A stretch of 11,099 nt of DNA, from assembly GCA_031279305.1 (NCBI GenBank), contig JAITIS010000112.1:1-11099 (forward strand), in the 5' to 3' direction. How positions within the stretch are numbered: the stretch's first letter is position 1; each line of letters opens with the position of its first letter. A model generated the notes under the pieces. The model made no database searches. It was not told the DNA's origin and was given only the letters and a program-made list of their open reading frames with translations. The DNA comes from Candidatus Margulisiibacteriota bacterium (GTDB lineage Bacteria; Margulisbacteria; Termititenacia; Termititenacales; Termititenacaceae). Positions 1 through 6,372 of this stretch are shown here, piece by piece. The position numbers and the translations under genes were made by a program.

Positions 1-71
1 TGAAACGTTATATTATTAGTCGCGCCAAATAAAATGGAGCAAAACACGGCTAAGATAACCAGCTGACGCAT
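1..71 (-). CDS. N-terminus of a secreted or membrane protein, cut by the window edge
   Basis: Only 23 codons are visible, starting at ATG 71-69 and running off the left edge. The peptide begins MRQLVILAVFCSILFGATNN, a short basic start followed by a hydrophobic stretch, as in a Sec signal peptide. A cysteine sits at residue 11 inside the hydrophobic core, but the residues before it do not form a good lipobox, so cleavage after about Ala17 by signal peptidase I is as likely. The start is supported by a purine-rich ribosome-binding site (AGGGGGA, 84-78) six bases upstream and by an extended -10 promoter element just before that. It is divergent from ileS. Too little is present to assign a family or function. 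Confidence 0.6.
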   Translation of the reverse strand, partial: MRQLVILAVFCSILFGATNNITF

Positions 72-89
72 CAGACTTCCCCCTAAAAT

Positions 90-98
90 AGTATAACA
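90..98 (-). promoter_or_regulatory. Extended -10 promoter of the left-edge gene
   Basis: Read on the minus strand, positions 98-90 give TGT-TATACT, a TGn-extended -10 element of the housekeeping sigma factor type. Transcription would be expected to start near 83-84, right at the Shine-Dalgarno-like AGGGGGA (84-78). No convincing -35 hexamer is visible, which is usual for extended -10 promoters. Confidence 0.5.
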
Positions 99-180
99 TA
101 TTCGTTCCGCGTATGTATATCGACTGTTAGAGAACAACTTATGTATTGATATTTAGTGTTGTATTTTAAGCGGTTTCGGT

Positions 181-186
181 TAGAAT
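181..186 (+). promoter_or_regulatory. Putative -10 element of ileS
   Basis: TAGAAT matches the -10 consensus at five of six positions and lies only ten bases before the ileS ATG. A start of transcription about seven bases downstream would leave a leader of roughly four bases, so the message may be nearly leaderless; no Shine-Dalgarno sequence is present between here and the ATG. A weak TTGTAT about 16 bases upstream could act as -35. The 125-bp gap to the divergent neighbour is too short for a normal T-box leader and shows none of its landmarks. Confidence 0.4.
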
Positions 187-196
187 AGCGGACACG

Positions 197-2920
197 ATGG
201 GCGCCGAAAAAAAATTCAAAGACAGCTTGAATCTGCCGCGCACGGATTTTCCGATCCGGGCCGGTCTGGCCGCCAGAGAGCCGGAGCTGCTCAGGGAAAT
301 GCAGGAAAAAGATTTGTACGGACAATTGCTCGGCAAAAATAAAACATCTCCCAAATATATTTTGCACGACGGGCCGCCGTATCCCAACGGCGATATTCAT
401 CTGGGGCACGCTTTGAATAAAACCCTGAAAGACATCGTCAATAAATATCTGGCAATGAGCGGTTATGCCGCGCCGTATGTGCCCGGCTGGGACTGCCACG
501 GCCTGCCGATCGAGACCCAGCTGCTCAAAGACCTGCGCCAGGCTAAAAAACCGGTGCCGGAAAAAGCCGAGTTCCGCGAGGGCTGCCAAGAATACGCGCT
601 GGGTTATGTGGCCAAGCAAAGCGCGCAGTTCCAGCGGCTGGGTGTGCTGGGTGATTGGGCACATCCCTATCTGACCCTGCAGCCACAGTACGAGGCGGAA
701 GTTCTGCGGATATTCAAAGAGCTGGCCTTAAACGACTATATCTACAAAGGCAACAAGCCTATACACTGGTGTATGGAATGTCAGACCGCGCTGGCCGAAG
801 CCGAGATCGAGTACGCCAGCCACAGATCCGCATCCATTTATATGAAATTTCCGCTGCTTAAGACCAGCCGGGAAAAATTAAAAGATGCCAGCCTCATAGT
901 CTGGACTACCACGCCGTGGACTATGCCGGCCAATGTTGCCGTGGCGGTCAATCCCGAAATGAATTACGCGGCAGTCAAAACCGCGCGGGGCACTTATGTA
1001 GCTGGCGAGCCGCTGTTAGACAAAGTGTTCGGGGAGCTGGAGCTGGAATACACGGTCATCGCCGCGCTGACCGGGCGGGAACTGGCAGGCTCGATTTGTA
1101 AACATCCCTATCTGGAGCGGGAATCTCCGGTAGTCTGCGCCGAATATGTCACGGCGGAGGACGGCACCGGCTGCGTGCACATCGCGCCGGGACACGGCCA
1201 AGAAGACCACGCGGTTGGCCTCAAATACAATCTGCCGGTTTTGATGCCGGTGGACGCGCAGGGACGCCTGACCGCCGAAGCCGGCCAGTTCGCCGGACTC
1301 AAAGTCACCGAGGCCGACAAAGCGATAGTAGAACATATGCAAGAACTCGGCACGCTGTTAAAGCTAAAATTTATCGAACATTCCTATCCGCATTGCTGGC
1401 GCTGTAAAAATCCGGTGATTTTCCGCGCCACGCCGCAGTGGTTCATCGCGCTGGACAAAGAAGGGCGGCACGGCAGCATCCGCGCCAGAGCGCTGGACGC
1501 CATCCGGCGCAAAGTCCGCTGGGTGCCGGAGTGGGGACAGAACCGTATTTACACGATGATTGAAGATCGTCCGGACTGGTGCATTTCCCGCCAGCGTTCC
1601 TGGGGCATACCCCTGCCGGTATTTTACTGCGCAAAATGCGGCGAAGCGCAGTTTACCGCGGAGTTTTTTGACGCGGTCATAGACAAAGTGGCTGCGGACG
1701 GCTCGAATATTTGGTTCAAATTAACCACGGAAGAAATTTTGCCGCACGGCCTCAAATGTAAATGTGGCGGGCAGAAATTCCACAAGGAAACGGACATCCT
1801 TGATGTCTGGTTTGAGTCCGGCGCTTCACAGGCGGCGGTGCTCAAACAGCGTCCAGAATTAAGCTGGCCGGCCGATCTATATCTGGAAGGCTCCGACCAG
1901 CACCGGGGCTGGTTCCACTCCTCATTGCTGGTGTCCGTCGGCTGTACCGGCGAGCCGCCGTACAAAACCGTTCTGACCCACGGTTTTACGGTGGATGACA
2001 AAGGCCGTAAATTATCCAAGTCGCTGGGCAACACTATCGATATTCTTAAAACTATCAATACATACGGCGCGGATGTCATCCGTTTCTGGACGGCCTCGGT
2101 GGATTTCAAAAACGATCTGGCCGTATCCGATTCGATACTCAAGCAGGTGCAGGAATATTACGCCAAGATCCGCAACACCTGGCGGTTTCTGCTGTCCAAC
2201 CTGTACGACTACCGGGGCGCAACCGCGCTTCTGCCGGTAGACAAATGGATCGTGTCCCGCCTGCAGGGCCTAGTTGCCGAGGTCAACGCGGCCTACCAGA
2301 GCTATGACTATCACAAGATCTGCCACCGGGTGCATAATTTTTGCGCCAATGAGCTATCCGCGCTGTATCTTGACCTGCAAAAAGACAATCTGTACTGCAA
2401 TGCTCCGGATTCTGCCGAGCGCCTAAGCTGTCAGGAAGCGTTGAAAATAATTTTAGTGACTATGGTAAAACTGCTGGCCCCGATACTGAGCTATACCTGC
2501 GAAGATATATATAAACATATCAAGCAGGTCATACCGGCTGAAAAAGCTGATTTTGTGCTGCTGGCGGAGATGCCGCAGGCCGCGCCGGAATTCATCGACA
2601 AAGCATTGGAAGAAAAATATGACCGCATGCTCGCGCTCCGCGCCGAGGCATACAAAGCTATCGAAGCCCAAAGAGCGGAAAAAACGCTCGCCTCCTCCAC
2701 GGAAGCGGAGATAGTCTTGACCGCTCCGCCGGAGTTGTTAGACGGATTGACCGCCGGCGAGTTGGAAACTTTTTTCATCGTTTCCCGCGTCACGCTTAAA
2801 ACCGGAGACTTAAAAGCAGAGGCCAGCAAATCCGCCGGCGTCAAGTGCGCGCGCTGCTGGAAATTTTATCCGGAATTAAACAGCGGCGGTCTCTGCCCGC
2901 GCTGCGCTAAGGCTGGCTAA
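197..2920 (+). CDS. ileS: Isoleucyl-tRNA synthetase
   Basis: Charges tRNA-Ile with isoleucine in the cytoplasm (class Ia synthetase with proofreading). The 907 residues are near the usual length of about 930. The ATP-site HIGH motif is HLGH at 68-71 and the KMSKS loop is KLSKS at 605-609. The CP1 editing domain has the threonine-rich segment WTTTPWTMPAN (236-246) and GTGCVHIAPGHGQED (323-337), ending in the conserved aspartate D337. WCISRQRSWGIPLP (461-474) and WFESGAS (538-544) are typical of the family. The C-terminus carries a CxxC-CxxC zinc finger (C884, C887, C900, C903). Two more cysteine sets are visible: C192/C195 with C400/C403, and C478/C481 with C521/C523. The N-terminus (LNLPRTDFPIRAGL) aligns with the usual IleRS start, supporting ATG 197 despite no ribosome-binding site. 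It appears monocistronic; its end overlaps the convergent AAA+ gene by 14 nt. Confidence 0.97.
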   Translation: MGAEKKFKDSLNLPRTDFPIRAGLAAREPELLREMQEKDLYGQLLGKNKTSPKYILHDGPPYPNGDIHLGHALNKTLKDIVNKYLAMSGYAAPYVPGWDCHGLPIETQLLKDLRQAKKPVPEKAEFREGCQEYALGYVAKQSAQFQRLGVLGDWAHPYLTLQPQYEAEVLRIFKELALNDYIYKGNKPIHWCMECQTALAEAEIEYASHRSASIYMKFPLLKTSREKLKDASLIVWTTTPWTMPANVAVAVNPEMNYAAVKTARGTYVAGEPLLDKVFGELELEYTVIAALTGRELAGSICKHPYLERESPVVCAEYVTAEDGTGCVHIAPGHGQEDHAVGLKYNLPVLMPVDAQGRLTAEAGQFAGLKVTEADKAIVEHMQELGTLLKLKFIEHSYPHCWRCKNPVIFRATPQWFIALDKEGRHGSIRARALDAIRRKVRWVPEWGQNRIYTMIEDRPDWCISRQRSWGIPLPVFYCAKCGEAQFTAEFFDAVIDKVAADGSNIWFKLTTEEILPHGLKCKCGGQKFHKETDILDVWFESGASQAAVLKQRPELSWPADLYLEGSDQHRGWFHSSLLVSVGCTGEPPYKTVLTHGFTVDDKGRKLSKSLGNTIDILKTINTYGADVIRFWTASVDFKNDLAVSDSILKQVQEYYAKIRNTWRFLLSNLYDYRGATALLPVDKWIVSRLQGLVAEVNAAYQSYDYHKICHRVHNFCANELSALYLDLQKDNLYCNAPDSAERLSCQEALKIILVTMVKLLAPILSYTCEDIYKHIKQVIPAEKADFVLLAEMPQAAPEFIDKALEEKYDRMLALRAEAYKAIEAQRAEKTLASSTEAEIVLTAPPELLDGLTAGELETFFIVSRVTLKTGDLKAEASKSAGVKCARCWKFYPELNSGGLCPRCAKAG

Positions 2921-3587
2921 TAAGCTCTGTTTTCGCCCGCGCCGCCAGCGCATAGATCGCCGCTTTTAACTGCACGATATTGCCCGGCCAAGGGCGTTTG
3001 CTTAAAGCGATCAGCGTCTCCGGGGCGAAACTTCGCGCGGTCAAAGCATACTGTCTGCGGATTTCTTCTAACAGCTCCTGACAAATATCCGCAAAATTTT
3101 CGCGCTCGCTCAAGGCGGGCAGATAGATTTCCCGGCCCAGCATCAGCCGGTACAGCTCCTCGTCAAAACCGCCGGAGAGCACCAGCGGCCGCAGTCTAGC
3201 CGAAGTTAAAAAAATAAATTTAACATCCAGCTGATTATTGATTAAAAGCAGCTTCAGTTTCTGCTGGACGGCGCCGCGCCAAAAAGCGCAGTCGCCAAAA
3301 ACCGCGTAGCGGCCAAGAGCGGCGTTAAGAAAAGAAATATCTTCCAGTTCCTCAGGATTTTTCAGATAACGCACCAGACAGGTTTCTTCCGGCGGCAGAT
3401 CATCCGGTGCGGACAGGCAGGCGATTTGTCTAGCCGCGGCTTCTTTTTCCGTGCCGCGTTCTCCGGTGATCAGTATCCGCTCCGCTCCAGCAGCGGCGCT
3501 TATCTGGCGGCTTAGCTCCGTCAGAGCCGGCCCGTTAAGCCTGATCTTAAATCCCCGCAGGGTGTTCAAAACGGATAAATTACGCAT
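2907..3587 (-). CDS. Degenerate sigma-54-activator-type AAA+ domain protein
   Basis: Resembles the central AAA+ domain of bacterial enhancer-binding proteins but is heavily altered. Numbering is from the upstream ATG at 3635; subtract 16 for the start chosen here. A Walker A-like GERGTEK (58-64) keeps the lysine but has Glu for the last glycine. The Walker B position reads VFGDC (112-116), keeping Asp but losing the catalytic Glu. The segment between them is only about 45 residues and has no GAFTGA loop, which activators need to touch sigma-54. Later landmarks remain: GGFDEELYRLM (155-165), LPALSEREN (172-180), and WPGNIVQL (216-223) for the usual WPGNVREL. No receiver domain precedes it and no Fis-type helix-turn-helix follows. 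It is probably not a working ATPase or activator; a regulatory or scaffold role is conjecture. ATG 3587 is preferred because an extended -10 lies just upstream; ATG 3635 gives 242 residues. Confidence 0.7.
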   Translation of the reverse strand: MRNLSVLNTLRGFKIRLNGPALTELSRQISAAAGAERILITGERGTEKEAAARQIACLSAPDDLPPEETCLVRYLKNPEELEDISFLNAALGRYAVFGDCAFWRGAVQQKLKLLLINNQLDVKFIFLTSARLRPLVLSGGFDEELYRLMLGREIYLPALSERENFADICQELLEEIRRQYALTARSFAPETLIALSKRPWPGNIVQLKAAIYALAARAKTELISQP

Positions 3588-3597
3588 CGCTGGGGGA

Positions 3598-3606
3598 ATT
3601 TTAACA
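3598..3606 (-). promoter_or_regulatory. Extended -10 promoter of the AAA+ gene
   Basis: Minus-strand reading from 3606 to 3598 gives TGT-TAAAAT. The -10 hexamer ends ten bases before ATG 3587, the same spacing as in ileS, again leaving room for only a very short leader and no Shine-Dalgarno. If used, it rules out the longer reading frame starting at 3635 for this transcript. Confidence 0.4.
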
Positions 3607-3624
3607 TAGTAAAAATAAGCGGAA

Positions 3625-3630
3625 TATAGT
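3625..3630 (+). promoter_or_regulatory. Putative -10 element of the PepSY-like gene
   Basis: TATAGT lies 13 bases before ATG 3644, with no ribosome-binding site between. Transcription would begin near 3637, giving a leader of about seven bases. It sits 18 bp from the divergent -10 of the AAA+ gene, so the two promoters probably compete or are controlled together. Confidence 0.35.
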
Positions 3631-3643
3631 AACATCTGGCCTT

Positions 3644-4213
3644 ATGCGCCGCCAAATTCCGCTGCTTTTTCTGTTGCTTGCCTGCGCGCTTTTGTTAAGC
3701 GGTTTTAAGCCGTGGGACGTTCTGCGCAACGCGCTAAGATTCGGAGACGCCACCGAGTTTGATTACGGCGTGTCCGCGCTGCAATGGCTGCCGGAAATAC
3801 AGCAAAAAGCCAGAGAGTGGCGCGCCGACGCTTATCTTTTTGCCATTTCCGAAGCCGAGATCGACGTAAACGGCAACAGCGGCAAATGGAGCTATCTTTT
3901 TTACTCGCCGGGTTCCGGCAAATCAATGCTCTACACTTACGATTCCGGTTTCATCGCCCAGAAAGAAACCGTGCTCTCTCCGCTCAATCCCGTTTACAGC
4001 CTGCGCATTGACACGCCCACCGCTCTGCACCGCGCTATGGATTCCGCTAAAAATTTTCTCGCGGAAAATGAAGTGAGCTCCCGGGTGATCTCGCTGGTCG
4101 GCCCGGCTTATGAGAGCAGGGCGACTGTTTCCCGCTGGCAGGTGGTTTTTCACGGCTTAAACGGCGCGCACCGTGTAAATATCGACGCGGCCACCGGCGC
4201 GGTGCTGAAATAA
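3644..4213 (+). CDS. Secreted PepSY-like domain protein
   Basis: A 189-residue exported protein. Residues 1-20 are a basic start (MRRQ) followed by a leucine-rich hydrophobic run, a Sec signal peptide. LLAC at 11-14 could be read as a lipobox, but the hydrophobic stretch continues past it, so lipidation is uncertain. The mature part looks like two related alpha/beta units, about 45-105 and 125-189. The last ends in RWQVVFHGLNGAHRVNIDAA (164-183), then TGAVLK, which has the PepSY-type pattern: Trp, beta-strand, turn, beta-strand, then D-x-x-T-G-x-x-x. PepSY domains are often linked to inhibition or folding of extracytoplasmic enzymes, but nothing here identifies a partner. It is divergent from the AAA+ gene and its stop directly abuts that of the GspM-like gene. 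The PepSY call rests on pattern alone. Confidence 0.6.
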   Translation: MRRQIPLLFLLLACALLLSGFKPWDVLRNALRFGDATEFDYGVSALQWLPEIQQKAREWRADAYLFAISEAEIDVNGNSGKWSYLFYSPGSGKSMLYTYDSGFIAQKETVLSPLNPVYSLRIDTPTALHRAMDSAKNFLAENEVSSRVISLVGPAYESRATVSRWQVVFHGLNGAHRVNIDAATGAVLK

Positions 4214-4753
4214 TTAAGATTTATTTTCTTTGACCAGATAGCAAAACTCAGCGGTCAGCACATTGTCTTGATAATTCAATTGCTCCGCCCTGCTGTAGGC
4301 CGGGGCTAGCAGGCCGTCCAGCAGCGGCTGCAAATCCCGCGCCAGCACCCGCGCGCTGATCCGCACCGTCAGCTCGGCCACGGCGCCGCCGTAATCACTG
4401 GCATAGCTGTCGGTCAACTCGTAAACGCGCACCGCGTTTTTACCCAGCGCGTTCTGTACCAGTCCTGCGATAGTTTGTCTGGGGCTTAATTCCGCGGCCA
4501 GAGCGCGTTTTAGCTCATTGTATTTAGCGAGCAGGACTTTTTCATCCTCAATCAAGCTCCGGGCCAAACGCAGCTCCGCGCTCAAAACCGCCCGGCGTTT
4601 TTCCAGAGCAGCCAGCCGGCGCGCGGAAAAACTAAATAGCGGATACAGCGTGAAATAAAAAACTAACAGCGCCGCCAGCCCCGGCAGAACAATTTTTTGC
4701 CAGAGCGGCGCCGCCGCAAATTCCTCCCGCAGACGTTCCAGCCAGCTGTTCAT
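4214..4753 (-). CDS. GspM/PilO-like inner-membrane assembly protein
   Basis: A 179-residue bitopic membrane protein. A short cytoplasmic N-terminus (1-20) is followed by one transmembrane helix (about 21-40), a charged helix likely to be a coiled coil (about 43-90), and a small alpha/beta domain (about 91-175) that fits the ferredoxin-like fold of GspM and PilO. In type II secretion and type IV pili such proteins pair with GspL or PilN to link the cytoplasmic motor to the growing pseudopilus. Primary sequence in this family is poorly conserved, so the call leans on topology, size and position. Its ATG overlaps the TGA of the GspL-like gene (ATGA, 4753-4750), the usual L-then-M order, indicating translational coupling. 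It is the last gene of the operon. Confidence 0.7.
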   Translation of the reverse strand: MNSWLERLREEFAAAPLWQKIVLPGLAALLVFYFTLYPLFSFSARRLAALEKRRAVLSAELRLARSLIEDEKVLLAKYNELKRALAAELSPRQTIAGLVQNALGKNAVRVYELTDSYASDYGGAVAELTVRISARVLARDLQPLLDGLLAPAYSRAEQLNYQDNVLTAEFCYLVKENKS

Positions 4754-5919
4754 TGTTTCACCGTCAGCATCAGTTTAAACTCTGTAGCCGTCTCATCGAC
4801 CGGCACAGCATAGATTGGATTTAACGCGCTGAAAAAGCCGCTGCTTTTTAATTCGCGCAGAAGCGCGTTGTAACCGCCGCGCTCCAGCCCGATCATATAA
4901 AACAGTTGTTTGTCTTTTGCGTAAAAAACTTCTTTGAGCGCTATTTGATTGGCCGCCGCACAACGCAGAATAAAGCGGCAGGCCGCGCCATCCGCGCGGC
5001 GGCGGGAGCGCAGGTCTTTTAAGTCTGTTTCGACATAACGCAGCTCCTGCGCGCGCGCGGCGATCTGCCGGTACTGCCGGTCAAGGGCTTGAAGCTCTCT
5101 GGCCAAGCCAAAGAGCTTAAGGCCCTGCCAGCCGGCGGTCAGCAACAAACAGGCCAACAAGGCCAGAGCAAAAGCCAGCGCGGATTTTTGCCAGATATTC
5201 AGCTTAATTTTCTTTAGCTGATCTGTCCGGCGATCACGGCTGTATAACAGAGCGCCGGCGGGCAGAGCCAGCGCCTTGCTTAAAACGCCTTCCAGCGCGT
5301 ATTCTGCCGCTCTCTCCGGCACCGCGGAGACGATTTTTTCCCGCCGGACGTACATAGTCAGGCGCTCCAGCATTTTGTCCGCTGCCTGCGGCGGAGTCAA
5401 AAACGTCTGATAAAAATAAGCGCCGCGCCCGTCAAAAATATGCACCGCGGTGCGCCTGTCCTGCGCCTGCACAAAAAAACCAGGGCGGTACAGCTGATAA
5501 TAAAGAAAATCCAACGGCGCTATGCCACCGTCAAAACCGGGCAGTTTTTTAAGAATATAGAGGCAAGCTTCCAGCGCCTCCGCGGCATAACGCAGGCCGT
5601 AATAAGTTTTTTGTCCGGCTAAGGGCGCGCTTAAGACCGCCAGATAATCCTGTTTCGGCACGTCCCAGAACTGGCGCAGCTGTTCCAGAGTGCGCTCCTG
5701 CTCTGTCCGCAGGCGGCAGTAAGCAGCCGGCGCATCTATAGCCAGCAGCACGGCTTCCGGCTTTGAGACCTGCCTGTCCAGCAAGTTTTTTAAGAAAGCC
5801 GCGGCGGCGGCTGGGGAATTAAACGCGCTATCCCGCGTTTCCAGCGCCGCGCCATCCTCAGCAATGAGCTGCACGGTGATTTTATTCCGGCGCAGGGCCG
5901 CCACGCAAAATCCGCGCAT
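4750..5919 (-). CDS. GspL-like protein (fused PilM-PilN type)
   Basis: A 389-residue protein with the architecture of GspL. A cytoplasmic domain of about 235 residues should correspond to the actin-like fold of GspL/PilM (first strands FCVAALRRNKITVQLI, 4-19). One transmembrane helix (about 246-264) follows, then a periplasmic coiled coil (about 270-308) and a C-terminal ferredoxin-like domain (about 315-389), as in PilN. In type II secretion GspL recruits the GspE ATPase and binds GspM. ATG 5919 shares one base with the pseudopilin stop (TGATG, 5921-5917), and the gene overlaps the GspM-like gene by four bases, so all three should be made together. No GspE, GspF or secretin gene is in view. 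A PilM-PilN fusion from a pilus system is an alternative that the sequence alone does not separate from true GspL. Confidence 0.75.
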   Translation of the reverse strand: MRGFCVAALRRNKITVQLIAEDGAALETRDSAFNSPAAAAAFLKNLLDRQVSKPEAVLLAIDAPAAYCRLRTEQERTLEQLRQFWDVPKQDYLAVLSAPLAGQKTYYGLRYAAEALEACLYILKKLPGFDGGIAPLDFLYYQLYRPGFFVQAQDRRTAVHIFDGRGAYFYQTFLTPPQAADKMLERLTMYVRREKIVSAVPERAAEYALEGVLSKALALPAGALLYSRDRRTDQLKKIKLNIWQKSALAFALALLACLLLTAGWQGLKLFGLARELQALDRQYRQIAARAQELRYVETDLKDLRSRRRADGAACRFILRCAAANQIALKEVFYAKDKQLFYMIGLERGGYNALLRELKSSGFFSALNPIYAVPVDETATEFKLMLTVKQ

Positions 5920-6347
5920 CAGTCAGTCATCCGCAGATTGGTCGCAAGCAGATCGTCGCCGATCAATCTCTTGTCCAGCCGGCCCGCCGCCAGAATCGCG
6001 GCGTTTAGACTAATTTCCAGCCGGCGGTTTAAGCCCGGAGAAGCCAAAACATAATAGCGTCCGTTCTGCCAGAAAAAATATTCCGTTTGGGTCAGCGGAT
6101 CGCGCAGCCTGCGGGTAAAAATTCCGGTTTCCATCAACGCATCTTGATAATCACCGGCGGCTGGATACGCGCCAAATTTAGAATAATAGGCTTCCGCGGC
6201 AGACTGCAGGACGGCCAAATTCGTTCTGGTTTCGGCCAGCCTAGCCTCCTCCTGTATGCCTCTGATAGAGGGCGCAGTCACGGCAGCCAGCACAGCCAGC
6301 ACAGCCAGCGCGCATAATAATTCCAGCAGTGTAAACCCCCGTCTCAT
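5919..6347 (-). CDS. GspG-like type II secretion/type IV pseudopilin
   Basis: A 142-residue prepilin. The N-terminus MRRGFTLLELLCALAVLAV has a class III signal: prepilin peptidase should cut after Gly4, leaving Phe1 of the mature protein and the conserved Glu5. A hydrophobic stem helix follows. The stretch AAEAYYSKFGAYPAAGDY (50-67) matches the conserved alpha-helix and YP turn of GspG-type subunits, and RDPLTQTEYFF followed by YYVLASPG resembles their 'DPWG-Y-Y...S-G' segment. It should therefore be the main subunit of a short periplasmic pseudopilus built on the downstream GspL/GspM-like proteins. It has its own extended -10 promoter upstream, though it can also be read through from folC. 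A weak AAGA is the only ribosome-binding-site candidate. A 9-bp tandem repeat encodes part of the stem. Confidence 0.85.
   Translation of the reverse strand: MRRGFTLLELLCALAVLAVLAAVTAPSIRGIQEEARLAETRTNLAVLQSAAEAYYSKFGAYPAAGDYQDALMETGIFTRRLRDPLTQTEYFFWQNGRYYVLASPGLNRRLEISLNAAILAAGRLDKRLIGDDLLATNLRMTD
6284..6310. repeat. 9-bp tandem repeat, three copies, in the pseudopilin stem
   Basis: CAGCCAGCA is present three times in a row (6284-6292, 6293-6301, 6302-6310; the last copy ends in G). On the coding strand it specifies alternating Leu-Ala-Val triplets in the hydrophobic stem helix. Gain or loss of a unit would keep the frame and change the stem by three residues. Confidence 0.85.
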
Positions 6348-6363
6348 ATTTTTTCTTAAAAAA

Positions 6364-6372
6364 ATTATATCA
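6364..6372 (-). promoter_or_regulatory. Extended -10 promoter of the pseudopilin operon section
   Basis: Minus-strand 6372-6364 reads TGA-TATAAT, a perfect extended -10. The TGA is also the folC stop codon. Predicted transcription start is near 6357, leaving about ten bases before the pseudopilin ATG at 6347. This would let the three pseudopilus genes be expressed apart from folC. No good -35 is visible. Confidence 0.6.

Noticed and set aside
72..196. T-box riboswitch before ileS
   Set aside because: Only 125 bp separate the divergent genes, a -10 element lies ten bases from the ATG, and no T-box sequence or terminator hairpin is visible.
83..664. 193-codon minus-strand open frame opposite the ileS start
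   Set aside because: It lies antisense to clear ileS coding sequence, runs through the divergent promoter region, and its protein shows no domain or ribosome-binding site.
1624..2142. 172-codon minus-strand open frame inside ileS
   Set aside because: Fully antisense to conserved IleRS motifs including KLSKS; composition is that of a shadow frame.
3588..3635. N-terminal extension of the AAA+ protein from ATG 3635
   Set aside because: The extra 16 residues come from AT-rich promoter-like DNA containing both divergent -10 elements and resemble no part of the AAA+ fold; kept only as an alternative start.
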